64,000 nucleotides of DNA, taken from positions 413,655-477,654 of the forward strand of contig NZ_JADWYK010000003.1 in NCBI RefSeq assembly GCF_015773195.1. The letters are read 5' to 3'. Below, piece after piece: positions 36,295-44,786 of the stretch. The DNA comes from Hymenobacter guriensis. Lineage in GTDB: Bacteria > Bacteroidota > Bacteroidia > Cytophagales > Hymenobacteraceae. Position 1 is the first letter of the stretch. Each line of letters opens with the position of its first letter. A program made the position numbers and the translations under genes. Under the pieces are notes generated by a model. It was not told where the DNA came from. It saw only the letters and a program-made list of their open reading frames with translations, and made no database searches.

Positions 36295-37570
36295 TTACGC
36301 TAACAATTGGCTTAATCTCGAAGCTTGCAACGTGAGTAATGATGATGCTAGGATTACCTCCTGTAGCGTGTTGAATCGGCCTAGTCCAACTCTTACAGTG
36401 GCGCGGGCATCCTTACGAGAAAGGCCAACGGCGATCAGGATAGGGGATGGCTCGACAGTGCCAGCATCGCAAGCAGAACCAGTACTGAGGGCCAAAGTGG
36501 GCAGGCGCGCGAGCAGGGCGTCAGCTTCGATGTCAGGGATGGTTAGGCTTGTATTATTAGGGAGCCGGTTTTGGGGATTGCCATTGCGGTAAGCACCTGG
36601 GATGGCTGAGAGAACAGCTGCTTCGAACTCGTCGCGCAGTGTAGCTAGACTAGAGCTTTCTTCGGGCAATAATTGGGAGGAGAGGGCACAGGCAGCACCA
36701 AGGCCGACAATGCCGGGGACGTTGAGGGTGCCAGCGCGCCAGCCGCGTTCCTGGCCGCCACCATAGCCGAGTGGTTCCAGTTGGGTGCGGCGGGGGTGGC
36801 GCACGATGAGGGCTCCTACGCCTTGGGGTCCGTAGAGCTTGTGGCCGCTGAGGGAGAGCATATCGACGCCCCAAGCTAGCATGTCAACCGGGATTTTGCC
36901 AACGGCTTGAGCGGCATCGGTGTGCATGAGGGCTCCGGCGGCGTGAGCAAGTTGGGCTAGCGCGACTATGGGCTGGATGGTACCAACCTCCCCATTAGCA
37001 GTGTGGATGGAAACCAAAAGCGTATTAGCATTTATAGCTTCTGCCGCTGCCGTCATACTTACTGTTCCTTGTGCATTAACGGGAAGAACAATTACTTCAA
37101 AGCCTTCACGCACGAGCTGCTTGGCTGGGTTGGCAATGGCCTTGTGCTCAATAGCCGAAATGATGATACGACGGCGCGGGTTGGTTGCAGAGGTTCCAAT
37201 GCAGTAGCCACAAGGTGGCAGGGTCTTCGAGGTAGGGGTCGGCGCCGTTGTCGGTAAGAACAGAATGACCTAGCTCTGTGGGCAGGATATAGCTGCCTCT
37301 CTCGGTTGGGGCTGCTAACCGCGTGGCTAGCAGTCAATGGCGGATAGCAGACACCATATTTTTGCCTACCCCCAGCTCAACCAATGCGCCCTCCGCAGAG
37401 AAAATCGCAGGGTCTTGCAGCAACGCATCTACCCCTTTTTTGAGCCAAGCTGACCGCATGGCAAAGGTTTGATGCCCAGCGAAGCTGGGCGGGCTGGGCA
37501 GCAATGTTTGAGTAGCAGGAACTGCTTCAAACATCTCAGTAATGGTGGTGAGTGGGGGCTGGACAGACAT
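36295..37570 (-). pseudogene. Fused relic: DUF4007 protein N-terminal part joined to cysteine desulfurase C-terminal part
   Basis: From ATG 37570 the frame reads DUF4007-like sequence (FAGHQTFAMRSAWLKKGVDAL, LVELGVGKNMVSAIRH), hits TGA at 37334-37336 where family members have Trp, and continues in the same frame (LLATRLAA, LTDNGADPYLEDPATLWLLHW) to about 37185. There the homology jumps frame into a cysteine desulfurase: NPRRRIIISAIEHKAIANP, then the PLP region HTDAAQAVGKIPV, SLSGHKLYGPQG with the PLP lysine, and the RAGTLNVPGIVGLG and STGSACDAGTVEPS catalytic-Cys loop. The N-terminal third of the desulfurase is missing. An open part (36295-37113) may still be translated but lacks the N-terminal lobe. 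DUF4007 plus a DndA-like desulfurase points to a former DNA phosphorothioation-type locus. Confidence 0.8.
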
Positions 37571-37697
37571 GTCGTAAACTAGCTAACCACACTAAGAAAT
37601 AAGGTGGGTAATCCAAGTTTAAAGGTCGGCAAGGAAAGTGGCATTTGCTACGATTTGGTTACAAATGGCTACAACTACGACTAGCCGGTAATAAGTC

Positions 37698-37724
37698 GGG
37701 CGGCCCACTGTTCGTGAGCCGCCC
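37698..37724. terminator. Hairpin after the DUF3037 gene
   Basis: GGGCGGC (37698-37704) pairs with GCCGCCC (37718-37724), 28 bp after the stop codon of the minus-strand DUF3037 gene. It has no clear T-run. Confidence 0.5.
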
Positions 37725-37751
37725 GGCGGTTGGAGGGTGGTAGATAAGAAG

Positions 37752-38600
37752 TTACTCGTGGCCTGCAGCTTCCATCTTATGTTGCATCTTACGGGCAAAG
37801 GACTCCGCCTCGTTTTCGTGCACAAAGTCTACCTGCACATCGGTGCTACTCGCTGACTTGATGATTTGCTCGATGGAGTTGCGGAGGTCAGAATTGGCGG
37901 GAGCAGCAGTAAGCAAATACAAGTGTAGAGGGGTATCTCCCGTTTTAAGGGCGGTGATGCGGCCCGCCCACTTGTACGCTTTGTCTTTGGCACGAGCAGG
38001 ATTCTTGAGCTGGAACGTAACAGGCTCCAAGCAATTCAGCACCCCGTTTTGCCACGTGTGAGAAAAGAGAATCTGGTCGTTTGCGGTAGCTATTTGACTT
38101 GGTTGCAGCTTTTCGGTCACGTGGTAGCGGTCGAAATACTGCTTGTACGATTGCCGCCACACTTTCTCGTCGTCGGTACGAGCTGGCGCGGCCTCTTCCT
38201 GGTATTCCCCAATCAAACGATGATATAGCTCTTGACAAACACGTTCGGGCTCGGGGTCCATGGTGAGACCTTTTTGCACGGGTGTGAGTTGCCAGGCGGC
38301 GTCGTTAGGCCGAATGAGGACAGAAGTGACGCTGCTGAGGTCATCAATGCTCTCGAATAACGGGTTGACCGATATTGCCTCAGCCCGATGGTTGATAGCA
38401 ACGGCAAAGTGCCGTAGCGTCGAGATGATAGGCCGAGCCGGCAAGCCGGGGAAAAATCCGGTCAGGCGTTGGGTCTTGGTAATAACCTGGGCACGGAGGA
38501 ATCGGGTTTCTGGTTCGTAGAAAACAAGACCGACGTTCACGAACTCGCCCGTCACGTGGTCGTGCAGGTAACGCAGAACCTGGTACTGGTACGTTTTCAT
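37752..38600 (-). CDS. DUF3037 family protein
   Basis: 282 residues, no export signal. The N-terminus YQYQVLRYLHDHVTGEFVNVGLVFYEPETRFLRAQV is the DUF3037 signature. The function of the family is not known; it is typically encoded directly beside a HipA-like kinase. Here its ATG (38598-38600) overlaps the stop of that kinase gene by 4 bp, so the two are translationally coupled. The C-terminal half (about 170-282) has no motif I recognise. The strict pairing suggests that the two proteins act together, for example as toxin and partner or as enzyme and adaptor. This is inference. Confidence 0.85.
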   Translation of the reverse strand: MKTYQYQVLRYLHDHVTGEFVNVGLVFYEPETRFLRAQVITKTQRLTGFFPGLPARPIISTLRHFAVAINHRAEAISVNPLFESIDDLSSVTSVLIRPNDAAWQLTPVQKGLTMDPEPERVCQELYHRLIGEYQEEAAPARTDDEKVWRQSYKQYFDRYHVTEKLQPSQIATANDQILFSHTWQNGVLNCLEPVTFQLKNPARAKDKAYKWAGRITALKTGDTPLHLYLLTAAPANSDLRNSIEQIIKSASSTDVQVDFVHENEAESFARKMQHKMEAAGHE

Positions 38601-39415
38601 TGGGTTACGCGGTTGAGTTCTTGAGTAAAGGATGATACGTGTGCTAGCACTTGAGAGATATAAGCCTCAATGTCGTCAATTTCCGGTGTGCGCCAAGTGG
38701 GCGGGATATGTTGACGGGCAGCCTGCCAGAATTGACCGTCTAAGCGCTGAAGAGCAGGCGTTAGCGTGGTGAAGTCGAACTGTTGGCCGCGCAACTGCGG
38801 AAAAAAGTAGTGCTTTTCAATCCAGCCGCTTACATCGTTTGGTTGCAACAGCCATGGTTCGGGAGAACGTAAAAACGAAAAGACCTGAGTGAAGGAAAAC
38901 CCCAACTCGTGGTCGAGCAACATAATTTGCTGCCCGTTGGTTAGCATGTTTTGCTTGGTGGCGTTGCGGTCAACGTTGTTCAACAAAACATCAAACGCAA
39001 AAATCAGATAGGCTTGTTCCTTTTCAGCATCGGTGAGGGGCTGGCCGGTGATAAATTCCCTAAATCCTTGCTCGTAGCTAGAGCCAAAGTTGCGACCTAA
39101 CGAGCGGCTGACCATACCATACTCGTCGCGGCCCTTCATCAACTCCAAAAAATCAGGGCTGATGTCTACCTCAACCGGTTCAACGGCATGTAGCCCTACC
39201 TGCCAAGCAGCCCAACAGCCTAATAATTCGCGCTGGAAAGCGGCACCCTTCATGCGCTCGGCATCTACGCATTTGATAACGTATTCACCCTCGGATTTTA
39301 GGAGGTCATTATAGCCGCGGATTAGTAGTGGCTTATTTGCTCCGTTCTCGAATGTTTTGTCTGGCTTAAGAGCATAAACAACGGGAAGTTGGTAGGAGCT
39401 ATCAGTAATCAACAC
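38597..39415 (-). CDS. HipA-like kinase-fold protein
   Basis: 272 residues, cytoplasmic. It resembles the compact HipA_2-type kinases: an N-terminal GYNDLLKSEGEYVIKCVDAERMKG segment (ATP-site Lys in YVIK), catalytic-loop-like NNVDRNATKQNML and the metal-binding LLDHELGFSF. It starts with GTG at 39413-39415, overlapping the stop of a small upstream frame (39409-39411), and its stop overlaps the DUF3037 start. Full HipA toxins phosphorylate glutamyl-tRNA synthetase, but this short family lacks the HipA N-terminal subdomain and its target is unknown. Together with DUF3037, a small upstream frame and an XRE regulator it forms a compact module typical of defence or toxin cargo. Confidence 0.82.
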   Translation of the reverse strand: MLITDSSYQLPVVYALKPDKTFENGANKPLLIRGYNDLLKSEGEYVIKCVDAERMKGAAFQRELLGCWAAWQVGLHAVEPVEVDISPDFLELMKGRDEYGMVSRSLGRNFGSSYEQGFREFITGQPLTDAEKEQAYLIFAFDVLLNNVDRNATKQNMLTNGQQIMLLDHELGFSFTQVFSFLRSPEPWLLQPNDVSGWIEKHYFFPQLRGQQFDFTTLTPALQRLDGQFWQAARQHIPPTWRTPEIDDIEAYISQVLAHVSSFTQELNRVTQ

Positions 39416-39582
39416 AAGGGCGGGTGTTTAGGGCTGCGAAATTGCATAGAAAACTGGATTAGGTCACCAACAGTCAGCTGCGTTGAAAGGGCGCTTTGGT
39501 CTAACTCTGCTAGCTGTGACTTGAAACTACCGGTTATAGCACTTATACAGAGGTAGTTGGTTAAAAAATCTTCTGCCGACAA
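39409..39582 (-). CDS. Possible small protein upstream of the HipA-like gene
   Basis: A frame of 57 codons from TTG 39580-39582 (open further upstream, about 80 codons, without a standard start) reads SAEDFLTNYLCISAITGSFKSQ and onward. Its stop overlaps the GTG of the HipA-like gene by 7 bp, as in translationally coupled operons, and it lies between that gene and the XRE regulator on the same strand. No family was recognised. It may instead be the 3' remnant of a broken gene. Confidence 0.35.
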   Translation of the reverse strand: MSAEDFLTNYLCISAITGSFKSQLAELDQSALSTQLTVGDLIQFSMQFRSPKHPPLC

Positions 39583-39650
39583 GTGAACTATGTGCTTCCT
39601 TGGTGGATGATCATTCTGACCTAAAGCAGATGCGTTGTACTGATAAAACC

Positions 39651-39890
39651 TTAAGCTAACAGTACTTCACGCGACGGAAAGTCTACTAAGTCGCGCAGCT
39701 GAATATCCATGGCTTGAGCTAGCGCCGCGAGTACATCCAGGGTTGCTGAGAAGCGTGCGGTTTCAATTCGATAGACAGTAGGTTTGGATATGTCTGCTCG
39801 ATCGGCTAGCTCTTGCTGACTCCAGCCCCGAGCTTCGCGCAGCGTACGCAAGTGTGCGCCAAAAGCAAGTCGAACAACCGGGTGTTTCAC
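39651..39890 (-). CDS. Small XRE-type helix-turn-helix regulator
   Basis: 79 residues from GTG 39888-39890. The HTH runs through about residues 8-60 (LRTLREARGWSQQELADRADISKPTVYRIETARFSATLDVLAALAQAMDI). A longer frame to 39995 exists, but it would translate through a perfect 20-bp palindrome at 39923-39942, which is much better read as the gene's own operator. The organisation XRE gene, small frame, HipA-like gene, DUF3037 gene on one strand parallels hipB-hipA operons, where the small HTH protein represses the operon and binds the kinase. Whether this XRE protein binds the kinase is unknown. Confidence 0.82.
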   Translation of the reverse strand: MKHPVVRLAFGAHLRTLREARGWSQQELADRADISKPTVYRIETARFSATLDVLAALAQAMDIQLRDLVDFPSREVLLA

Positions 39891-39922
39891 CCTGGCAAGC
39901 TCGCCCTCTAGATAAATTCTTG

Positions 39923-39942
39923 TGTAATCATATATGATTACA
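39923..39942. promoter_or_regulatory. Perfect 20-bp palindrome, candidate XRE operator
   Basis: TGTAATCATATATGATTACA is its own reverse complement and lies 33 bp upstream of the XRE start on the minus strand and about 80 bp upstream of the plus-strand lipoprotein gene. Position suggests autoregulation by the XRE protein. Confidence 0.65.
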
Positions 39943-40019
39943 GAGCGAAAAAACACTAGCTTTGGATAAGGAGGGGCTTTTTTGGCTCTACCCAAACACT
40001 AGATCAACGCCCCTGCCTT

Positions 40020-40343
40020 ATGGCCCGACTGTTCTTGCTGAGTATTGTTGCCACCCTGAGTAGCTGCCATCATCTGAATCAGAAAGATGTTACAGGCACC
40101 TATGCCTTTTGGGGCCCGTTTCGGCAAAGCTTGCCCTTGGGTCGATTAGTACTGACGGAGCGCAATGCCATCTATGGGACTACGGTAGGAGAATTTGTAT
40201 TGGACTATACTGTCGAAGATGGCACAGTTTACCTGCAAATGGATGACCACACACGCTTGGCTTTTCGCATAGTGCACCCCGATACCTTGCGCACCTCGAT
40301 GGGGTTAATGGGGAATGCCGATTATGTGCGCGTGCATGAATAA
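40020..40343 (+). CDS. Small lipoprotein, unknown function
   Basis: 107 residues. The N-terminus FLLSIVATLSSCHHL is a lipoprotein signal with lipidation at Cys16. The mature part is about 90 residues of predicted beta strands (TGTYAFWGPFRQSLPLGRLVLTERNAIYG, LAFRIVHPDTLRTSMGL), as in small lipocalin-like or barrel-like lipoproteins. It is divergent from the XRE gene, so both could share the palindrome at 39923-39942. No family was recognised. The start at ATG 40020 is well supported by the signal. Confidence 0.65.
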   Translation: MARLFLLSIVATLSSCHHLNQKDVTGTYAFWGPFRQSLPLGRLVLTERNAIYGTTVGEFVLDYTVEDGTVYLQMDDHTRLAFRIVHPDTLRTSMGLMGNADYVRVHE

Positions 40344-40836
40344 GACAAGCTTCTCTGTCTAGCTGGAGCCTACTGCTCTGGCCCACTAAAATAGTCAGCC
40401 TGAACATCCTGGAAGCCAGTGCTTAGGGTACTGCTTAGGTCAGAGGCTTTCTTCCTCGTGCGCGTTGACAAGGCTATTGTACGGGTTCGATCGATAGCGC
40501 ACCAATAGCGAGCAAAGCGGATAGAATTTCGTCTGGCAAACCGAGGATGTCAGTTCACGCTAATTATGCGGCTCATACTACTGCAAATTGCAAAGTCGAA
40601 TACCAAAATTCCGTGGTTTTAGTGCGTCTTACAAGTATCGATGTTGCTAAATAGCGTGTTCCCTTCTTGCAAGCGAATCTGCCTTTCTGAGGCATCTTAA
40701 GTGTGTCCACACAACTTATCTTGCTAGACAGAACAATGCTTCTCCCTTCGGTATGGCAGAGTTACTGCGGAGCAGCTGCCTTTTCTAACACTGCCACTTG
40801 AACCTAATATCCCACCTCTCTTAATCCGTTGCCCTT
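40344..40836. other. Gap without a recognisable gene
   Basis: Nearly 500 bp with no supported gene, RNA or repeat on either strand. Base composition is lower in GC than in the mannan locus. It should contain the promoter of the ADP-ribosylglycohydrolase-phosphatase gene, but no convincing TAnnTTTG box was found. Confidence 0.5.
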
Positions 40837-42330
40837 ATGCTTGCTTCTACTCCTGTGCCGTCATTAGAAAACCAACTCCGCTCCGCTTTACTTGGTCTTG
40901 CTGTAGGGGATGCCCTCGGTGTACCGGTCGAGTTTGTGAGCCGCACCGCTCGCCGCCATGATCCTGTGCTGCATATGCGTGCGTTTGGTACGCACCATCA
41001 ACCTGCCGGCACCTGGTCTGATGATGCCTCCCTCACCTTCTGTCTGGCGGAGTCCATAGCAGATGGCTTTAGCCTGGCGAAAGTGGCGCACAACTGCTGC
41101 CTATGGTACTACCACAACTTCTGGACGCCCCACGGTCGCGTGTTCGATATTGGCGTCACCACGCGTGAGGCATTAAGCCGTTTGCAAGCAAACCCAGACT
41201 TGATACAGGCCGGCGGTACGGACGAATACAGCAATGGCAACGGCTCTCTCATGCGGATTCTGCCGTTAGCTTTCTACTCTACCGAGACTTCCCTCCAAAG
41301 CCGGTTTCAGCTCATCTTCGACGTATCCGCCATTACGCATGGGCACATCCGTTCAGCCGTAGCCTGCTTTCTTTACCTGGAAATGGCCAGCCATTTACGT
41401 GCTGGGCATACCCCTGCGGAAGCGTATGCTCTGCTCTGTGAGCAGGCTCCTGCTCAATTGAAGGTCTTGAACATTCCTGCTAACGAAATCAAGGAGTTTG
41501 AGTATCTGTTGACAGGACACTTAGCTGACCTGCCCGAGCAGGTTATCCGCAGTGGCGGCTATGTAATGCACACGTTGGAGGCAGCTTTGTGGTGCCTGCT
41601 TCGCTACAATACTTACGCTGAGACGGTGCTGGCCGCTGTCAACCTGGGCGATGACACGGATACCACCGGCGCCGTCACGGGTGGCTTGGCCGGGCTCTAT
41701 TACGGGGACGTAGCTATACCTGCCGAGTGGCTTTCTGTGCTGGCCCGCCGTGCTAATATCGAAGATCTGGCGCAGCGTATCGCTGCTACGCTAGCGCCCG
41801 CGTTAAGCAAAGCAGCTGTGCCTCGTCCGCTTCCTAATAGCTACTGGGCGACTCCTAATATACTGGCCTGTGAGTATCCTGGTGACCGAAACCCAGCTAA
41901 GGCTACAGTCAAACTCAATGCCCTCCTTGATGCTGGGATTACCGACTTCTTCGATTTAACCGAAGTGCATGAGTTGGTGCCTTATGACATACTTCTTCAA
42001 CAGGTAGCCGTTACTCGTCGGCAGACGGTTCATTACCACCGCTTTTCTATACCAGATGCAGGTCTTCCCGACGAAGCTACTCTAGAGGCTATCCTTGCCT
42101 CGCTAGCCGACTCAGTGGCAGCTGGCCGAAAGGCGGCTGTGCATTGCTGGGGTGGAATTGGGCGCACGGGTACCGTGATAGGCTGCTATTTGGTGCGCTA
42201 CCAAAAGTTCAGCGGTTCTGAGGCTTTGGCACACATTGCGCATGAGTGGAAAGGGGTAGAGAAGAGCTGCCGTATCCCCCGATCGCCCGAAACCGATGCC
42301 CAGTTCCGGTTGGTAGAGGCATTTCACTAG
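40837..42330 (+). CDS. ADP-ribosylglycohydrolase fused to a dual-specificity/tyrosine phosphatase domain
   Basis: 497-residue cytoplasmic two-domain enzyme. Residues about 10-320 are an ADP-ribosylglycohydrolase (DraG/ARH) domain with both metal sites: GTWSDDASLTFCLAESI and VNLGDDTDTTGAVTGGLAGLYYG. Residues about 335-497 are a cysteine phosphatase domain with the P-loop HCWGGIGRTGT (Cys437, Arg443) and a tail resembling atypical dual-specificity phosphatases. All catalytic residues of both halves are present. The first half should remove ADP-ribose from arginine or another group; the second should remove phosphate from protein or another phosphorylated target. The fusion suggests joint removal of two modifications, or ADP-ribose processing. 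It lies inside the integrated element among toxin- and defence-like genes. Confidence 0.88.
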   Translation: MLASTPVPSLENQLRSALLGLAVGDALGVPVEFVSRTARRHDPVLHMRAFGTHHQPAGTWSDDASLTFCLAESIADGFSLAKVAHNCCLWYYHNFWTPHGRVFDIGVTTREALSRLQANPDLIQAGGTDEYSNGNGSLMRILPLAFYSTETSLQSRFQLIFDVSAITHGHIRSAVACFLYLEMASHLRAGHTPAEAYALLCEQAPAQLKVLNIPANEIKEFEYLLTGHLADLPEQVIRSGGYVMHTLEAALWCLLRYNTYAETVLAAVNLGDDTDTTGAVTGGLAGLYYGDVAIPAEWLSVLARRANIEDLAQRIAATLAPALSKAAVPRPLPNSYWATPNILACEYPGDRNPAKATVKLNALLDAGITDFFDLTEVHELVPYDILLQQVAVTRRQTVHYHRFSIPDAGLPDEATLEAILASLADSVAAGRKAAVHCWGGIGRTGTVIGCYLVRYQKFSGSEALAHIAHEWKGVEKSCRIPRSPETDAQFRLVEAFH

Positions 42331-42382
42331 AGCCTGTTATGGACTAGTGGGGAAAATGAGGTGGTCGGGTTAGAACAGACGC

Positions 42383-42562
42383 CTACATGATGCGGTAGTG
42401 GAGCCAAATGTTCAGGATCGGAACAAACCAGCTCCAGGCTGCCATGCTCTTACTGTAGGAGGCCAGGGACAGCTGATGTTCGTTGTGGTAGGCGCGGTAC
42501 ATCCAGAGAGCTTCAGCCACAAGCCCAAGCAACATGGTGACGAGTTGGAAAAGGATTTTCAC
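42383..42562 (-). pseudogene. DUF4328-like membrane protein fragment
   Basis: 59 codons from GTG 42560-42562 to TAG. The sequence ILFQLVTMLLGLVAEALWMY, then RAYHNEHQLSLASYSKSMAAWSWFVPILNIW, matches the end of DUF4328 proteins (a membrane span, then a conserved WFVPIxNLW turn), but the N-terminal three spans are absent and a stop directly precedes it. Probably a decayed remnant. The plus-strand reading of the same stretch has no protein-like character. Confidence 0.45.
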
Positions 42563-42769
42563 CTACACATCATTCGCATGGCTAAGACTCGCACCTTGGG
42601 GCATCTCTTCACTCAAACGCAGTACGGAGTCGCAGCTTTCATTTTCCGGGTTCAATCCTAGTTTGTAGTAGATCGTGATAGGCCTGACAAAAGAGGTGAC
42701 TGTGTAACCACAGAATACTTTGTCATGTACTCGCTAACAGGCCCGTGATACTCGCTAAAAACCCACTTG

Positions 42770-44254
42770 CTAGCAACGTCTATAGCGAAGTCGCATCCCA
42801 GAACTAGGGTGAATTGGGTGGGTTGGTGGGGGGCGTACACGCTTAATAACGAGTTTTTGGTGTAAGTGCCAGCAATACAAATGGTTGTTTGCTGGATGTA
42901 ATAAATGCAGGCCGTCTTTATCGGCAGGTTGGTATGCTTGATGAGCAGGCCGCGTTGGTTGATTTATTACAATTTTGTGGCTTATGCCATTTGGTCGTAG
43001 TGATGTGGATAGGTAGGGTGGAGCAGGTCGGAGGGGGCCGGCTAAATGAAGAGCGGAGATAGTCAGATTGTCTGCTAGGGCCTTGGTGGTGAAAGTGAGC
43101 CTAGCAGAGATGGGCAGGTCAACTGCGTGTTCGACATGTAGGATGGATTGTGTTGGAGCAGGTCGTAAAAGGCCAAGTGCAGGCTGGATAGGATGAACGG
43201 CATGGCAAGCCTCTATCACTACTGGGAAAGATTCCACCTGATTACATGGGTGGAAATTAGGCCACAGCATGCAGCCAAGGCGGGACGTTGGTATTGATAC
43301 AGTAGAATCAGTGGAGTTTGTTTCCACTGCTGGTTCTATTCCTTCTGCTCTAGATAATAAGCAGGTCAATTGCTGCTCAAAGCATTGGTGATAGGTAGCC
43401 AAGGCAGTAGATTGCTCAGCCTGCTGCCGCAGGTGTCGGCTACGGGCTCGGTGTCGGGTGAGGGTACGAGCAGGGACACACTGACGCGCGGCTTGCCAAA
43501 GGGCAGGCACGGTGGCAGCATGTAACAGCAGCATATCGGGAAAGGTCAGGCCAGTGAATTCTGGCTCAAACCGATGCTCGACACTGCGCCAATGCTGGCG
43601 CAATACCTGAGCCAGTTTTTGTAAAGCCACTGGCTGGGCGATGGCTTCTAGCGTTAGGACAGGACACTGTAGGAGCCTCTGCAGTGGGCGGGAACGAGTG
43701 AAGACTACTTCGAATCGGAGTAGGTGAGCAGGTGCATGCCGGATGTGAAGACCCTGTACCTTATTATACTTGCCCTTATCGTAGGCCTTGACACGGTAAT
43801 CGAGGTGAGTGGCTACAAACAGAAGCGGGCGGGTAGTGCCAGCGGGCGGTTCCTGGGGATAGAAAGGGCTGCCCTTGTGGGAAAGCAGCGTGTCTAGGAA
43901 GTTAGTGGGAGCGTTCGGTAATGATAAATTTATCCCAACCTCCAAGTGCTCTACTATAAGAGTTTGAACAGCTAACCCAAAAGCGTCGGATAATAACTGG
44001 CAGGCTACAGGAACATCTGTAGCGAAAAAGGTCCCGCTATTATGGCCATGAAAAAGGGTGTGTAGGGACCCGCGAATTTTGCCCCGGCCAGTACAGGGCC
44101 AGTAGTCTAGGCGCATGCCACGATAACGTAGTTGCCAGTGTGTAGGCTCCTGTCTAGTGATTGTACCTAGCCGCAGCGCCAGTGAGTCCTGGAAGGCAGC
44201 ATAGCCAGGCTCCTCAGGGTTTAGAGTAAAGCGCAGGTGCAGGCAGTCGTACAT
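42770..44254 (-). CDS. Phage/plasmid replication-initiation-like protein
   Basis: 494 residues, cytoplasmic. The N-terminal half has the pattern of gene II/X-type and related replication initiators found on Bacteroidota mobile elements: MYDCLHLRFTLNPEE, then a central segment YRVKAYDKGKYNKVQG and LLRFEVVFTRSRPLQRLL. The C-terminal half (about 290-494) is low in recognisable motifs and rich in Pro, His and Leu, so it may be partly degenerate. It lies on the same strand as the excisionase-like HTH gene. Such initiators let an excised element replicate by rolling circle. The assignment rests on motif likeness and position and needs a profile search. Confidence 0.55.
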   Translation of the reverse strand: MYDCLHLRFTLNPEEPGYAAFQDSLALRLGTITRQEPTHWQLRYRGMRLDYWPCTGRGKIRGSLHTLFHGHNSGTFFATDVPVACQLLSDAFGLAVQTLIVEHLEVGINLSLPNAPTNFLDTLLSHKGSPFYPQEPPAGTTRPLLFVATHLDYRVKAYDKGKYNKVQGLHIRHAPAHLLRFEVVFTRSRPLQRLLQCPVLTLEAIAQPVALQKLAQVLRQHWRSVEHRFEPEFTGLTFPDMLLLHAATVPALWQAARQCVPARTLTRHRARSRHLRQQAEQSTALATYHQCFEQQLTCLLSRAEGIEPAVETNSTDSTVSIPTSRLGCMLWPNFHPCNQVESFPVVIEACHAVHPIQPALGLLRPAPTQSILHVEHAVDLPISARLTFTTKALADNLTISALHLAGPLRPAPPYLSTSLRPNGISHKIVINQPTRPAHQAYQPADKDGLHLLHPANNHLYCWHLHQKLVIKRVRPPPTHPIHPSSGMRLRYRRC

Positions 44255-44424
44255 AGAACGTCAACCGGCCCCCAAAATCTGGAGGCGTCCGTTGTGTCAA
44301 CTGAGAAGAAAGAGAGAAGGCAGGTAGCGGTGGTAAGGCCAGCAATTGGCTTGGTAGGCAGGTAGCTTAATAAGCAGAGCTATGCCTTCGGGGTACGCCC
44401 CATGGAGGCGATTAACTCGTGGGC

Positions 44425-44706
44425 CTATTGACCCGAGTGCGTTCCTCGTTGGCCAGCAGCTACCCACAGGAGTAACTCCGTTCTGTTAAAAAAGAGTTTG
44501 TTACCGCGCTTGGCGTGTGGAATAGTGCGTGCACTCACGAGCGCATACAGGCGGGCTTTACTCAACCGCGTAATCTGCTGGGCTAGCTCAATACCCCCGA
44601 TTTCGGGAGCAGGGACTATTTGAGCGCGCTGCTGTTGGACCAGCTCTAGTAGTAAGGTTTCCACCTGACGAAGGCGGTTATCTAAGATGTCGAAAGGGTT
44701 GTGCAT
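44425..44706 (-). CDS. Excisionase-like helix-turn-helix protein
   Basis: 93 residues from ATG 44704-44706. N-terminal coiled segment (DILDNRLRQVETLLLELVQQQ) followed by a MerR/excisionase-type HTH (LAQQITRLSKARLYALVSARTIPHAKRGNKLFFNRTELLLWV, about residues 45-86). In Bacteroidota mobile elements such proteins sit beside a replication gene and take part in excision or in regulating it. Here it lies between the replication-like gene (170 bp downstream) and an unknown gene (80 bp upstream), all on the minus strand near attR. Confidence 0.75.
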   Translation of the reverse strand: MHNPFDILDNRLRQVETLLLELVQQQRAQIVPAPEIGGIELAQQITRLSKARLYALVSARTIPHAKRGNKLFFNRTELLLWVAAGQRGTHSGQ

Positions 44707-44786
44707 AGAGCGGGGTGTCAACTGAACGGCCCAATACTCGCACCTGCCAACTCCAGTTCCCCGGGTTTCCCCGGGGAAAATATTTC

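Noticed and set aside
36295..37750. Complete Dnd/phosphorothioation system
   Set aside because: No DndB, DndC, DndD, DndE or restriction genes were found; the two related frames are truncated and fused.
42398..42661. 87-residue plus-strand gene
   Set aside because: No signal, homology or ribosome site; the minus strand of the same stretch reads a DUF4328 remnant.
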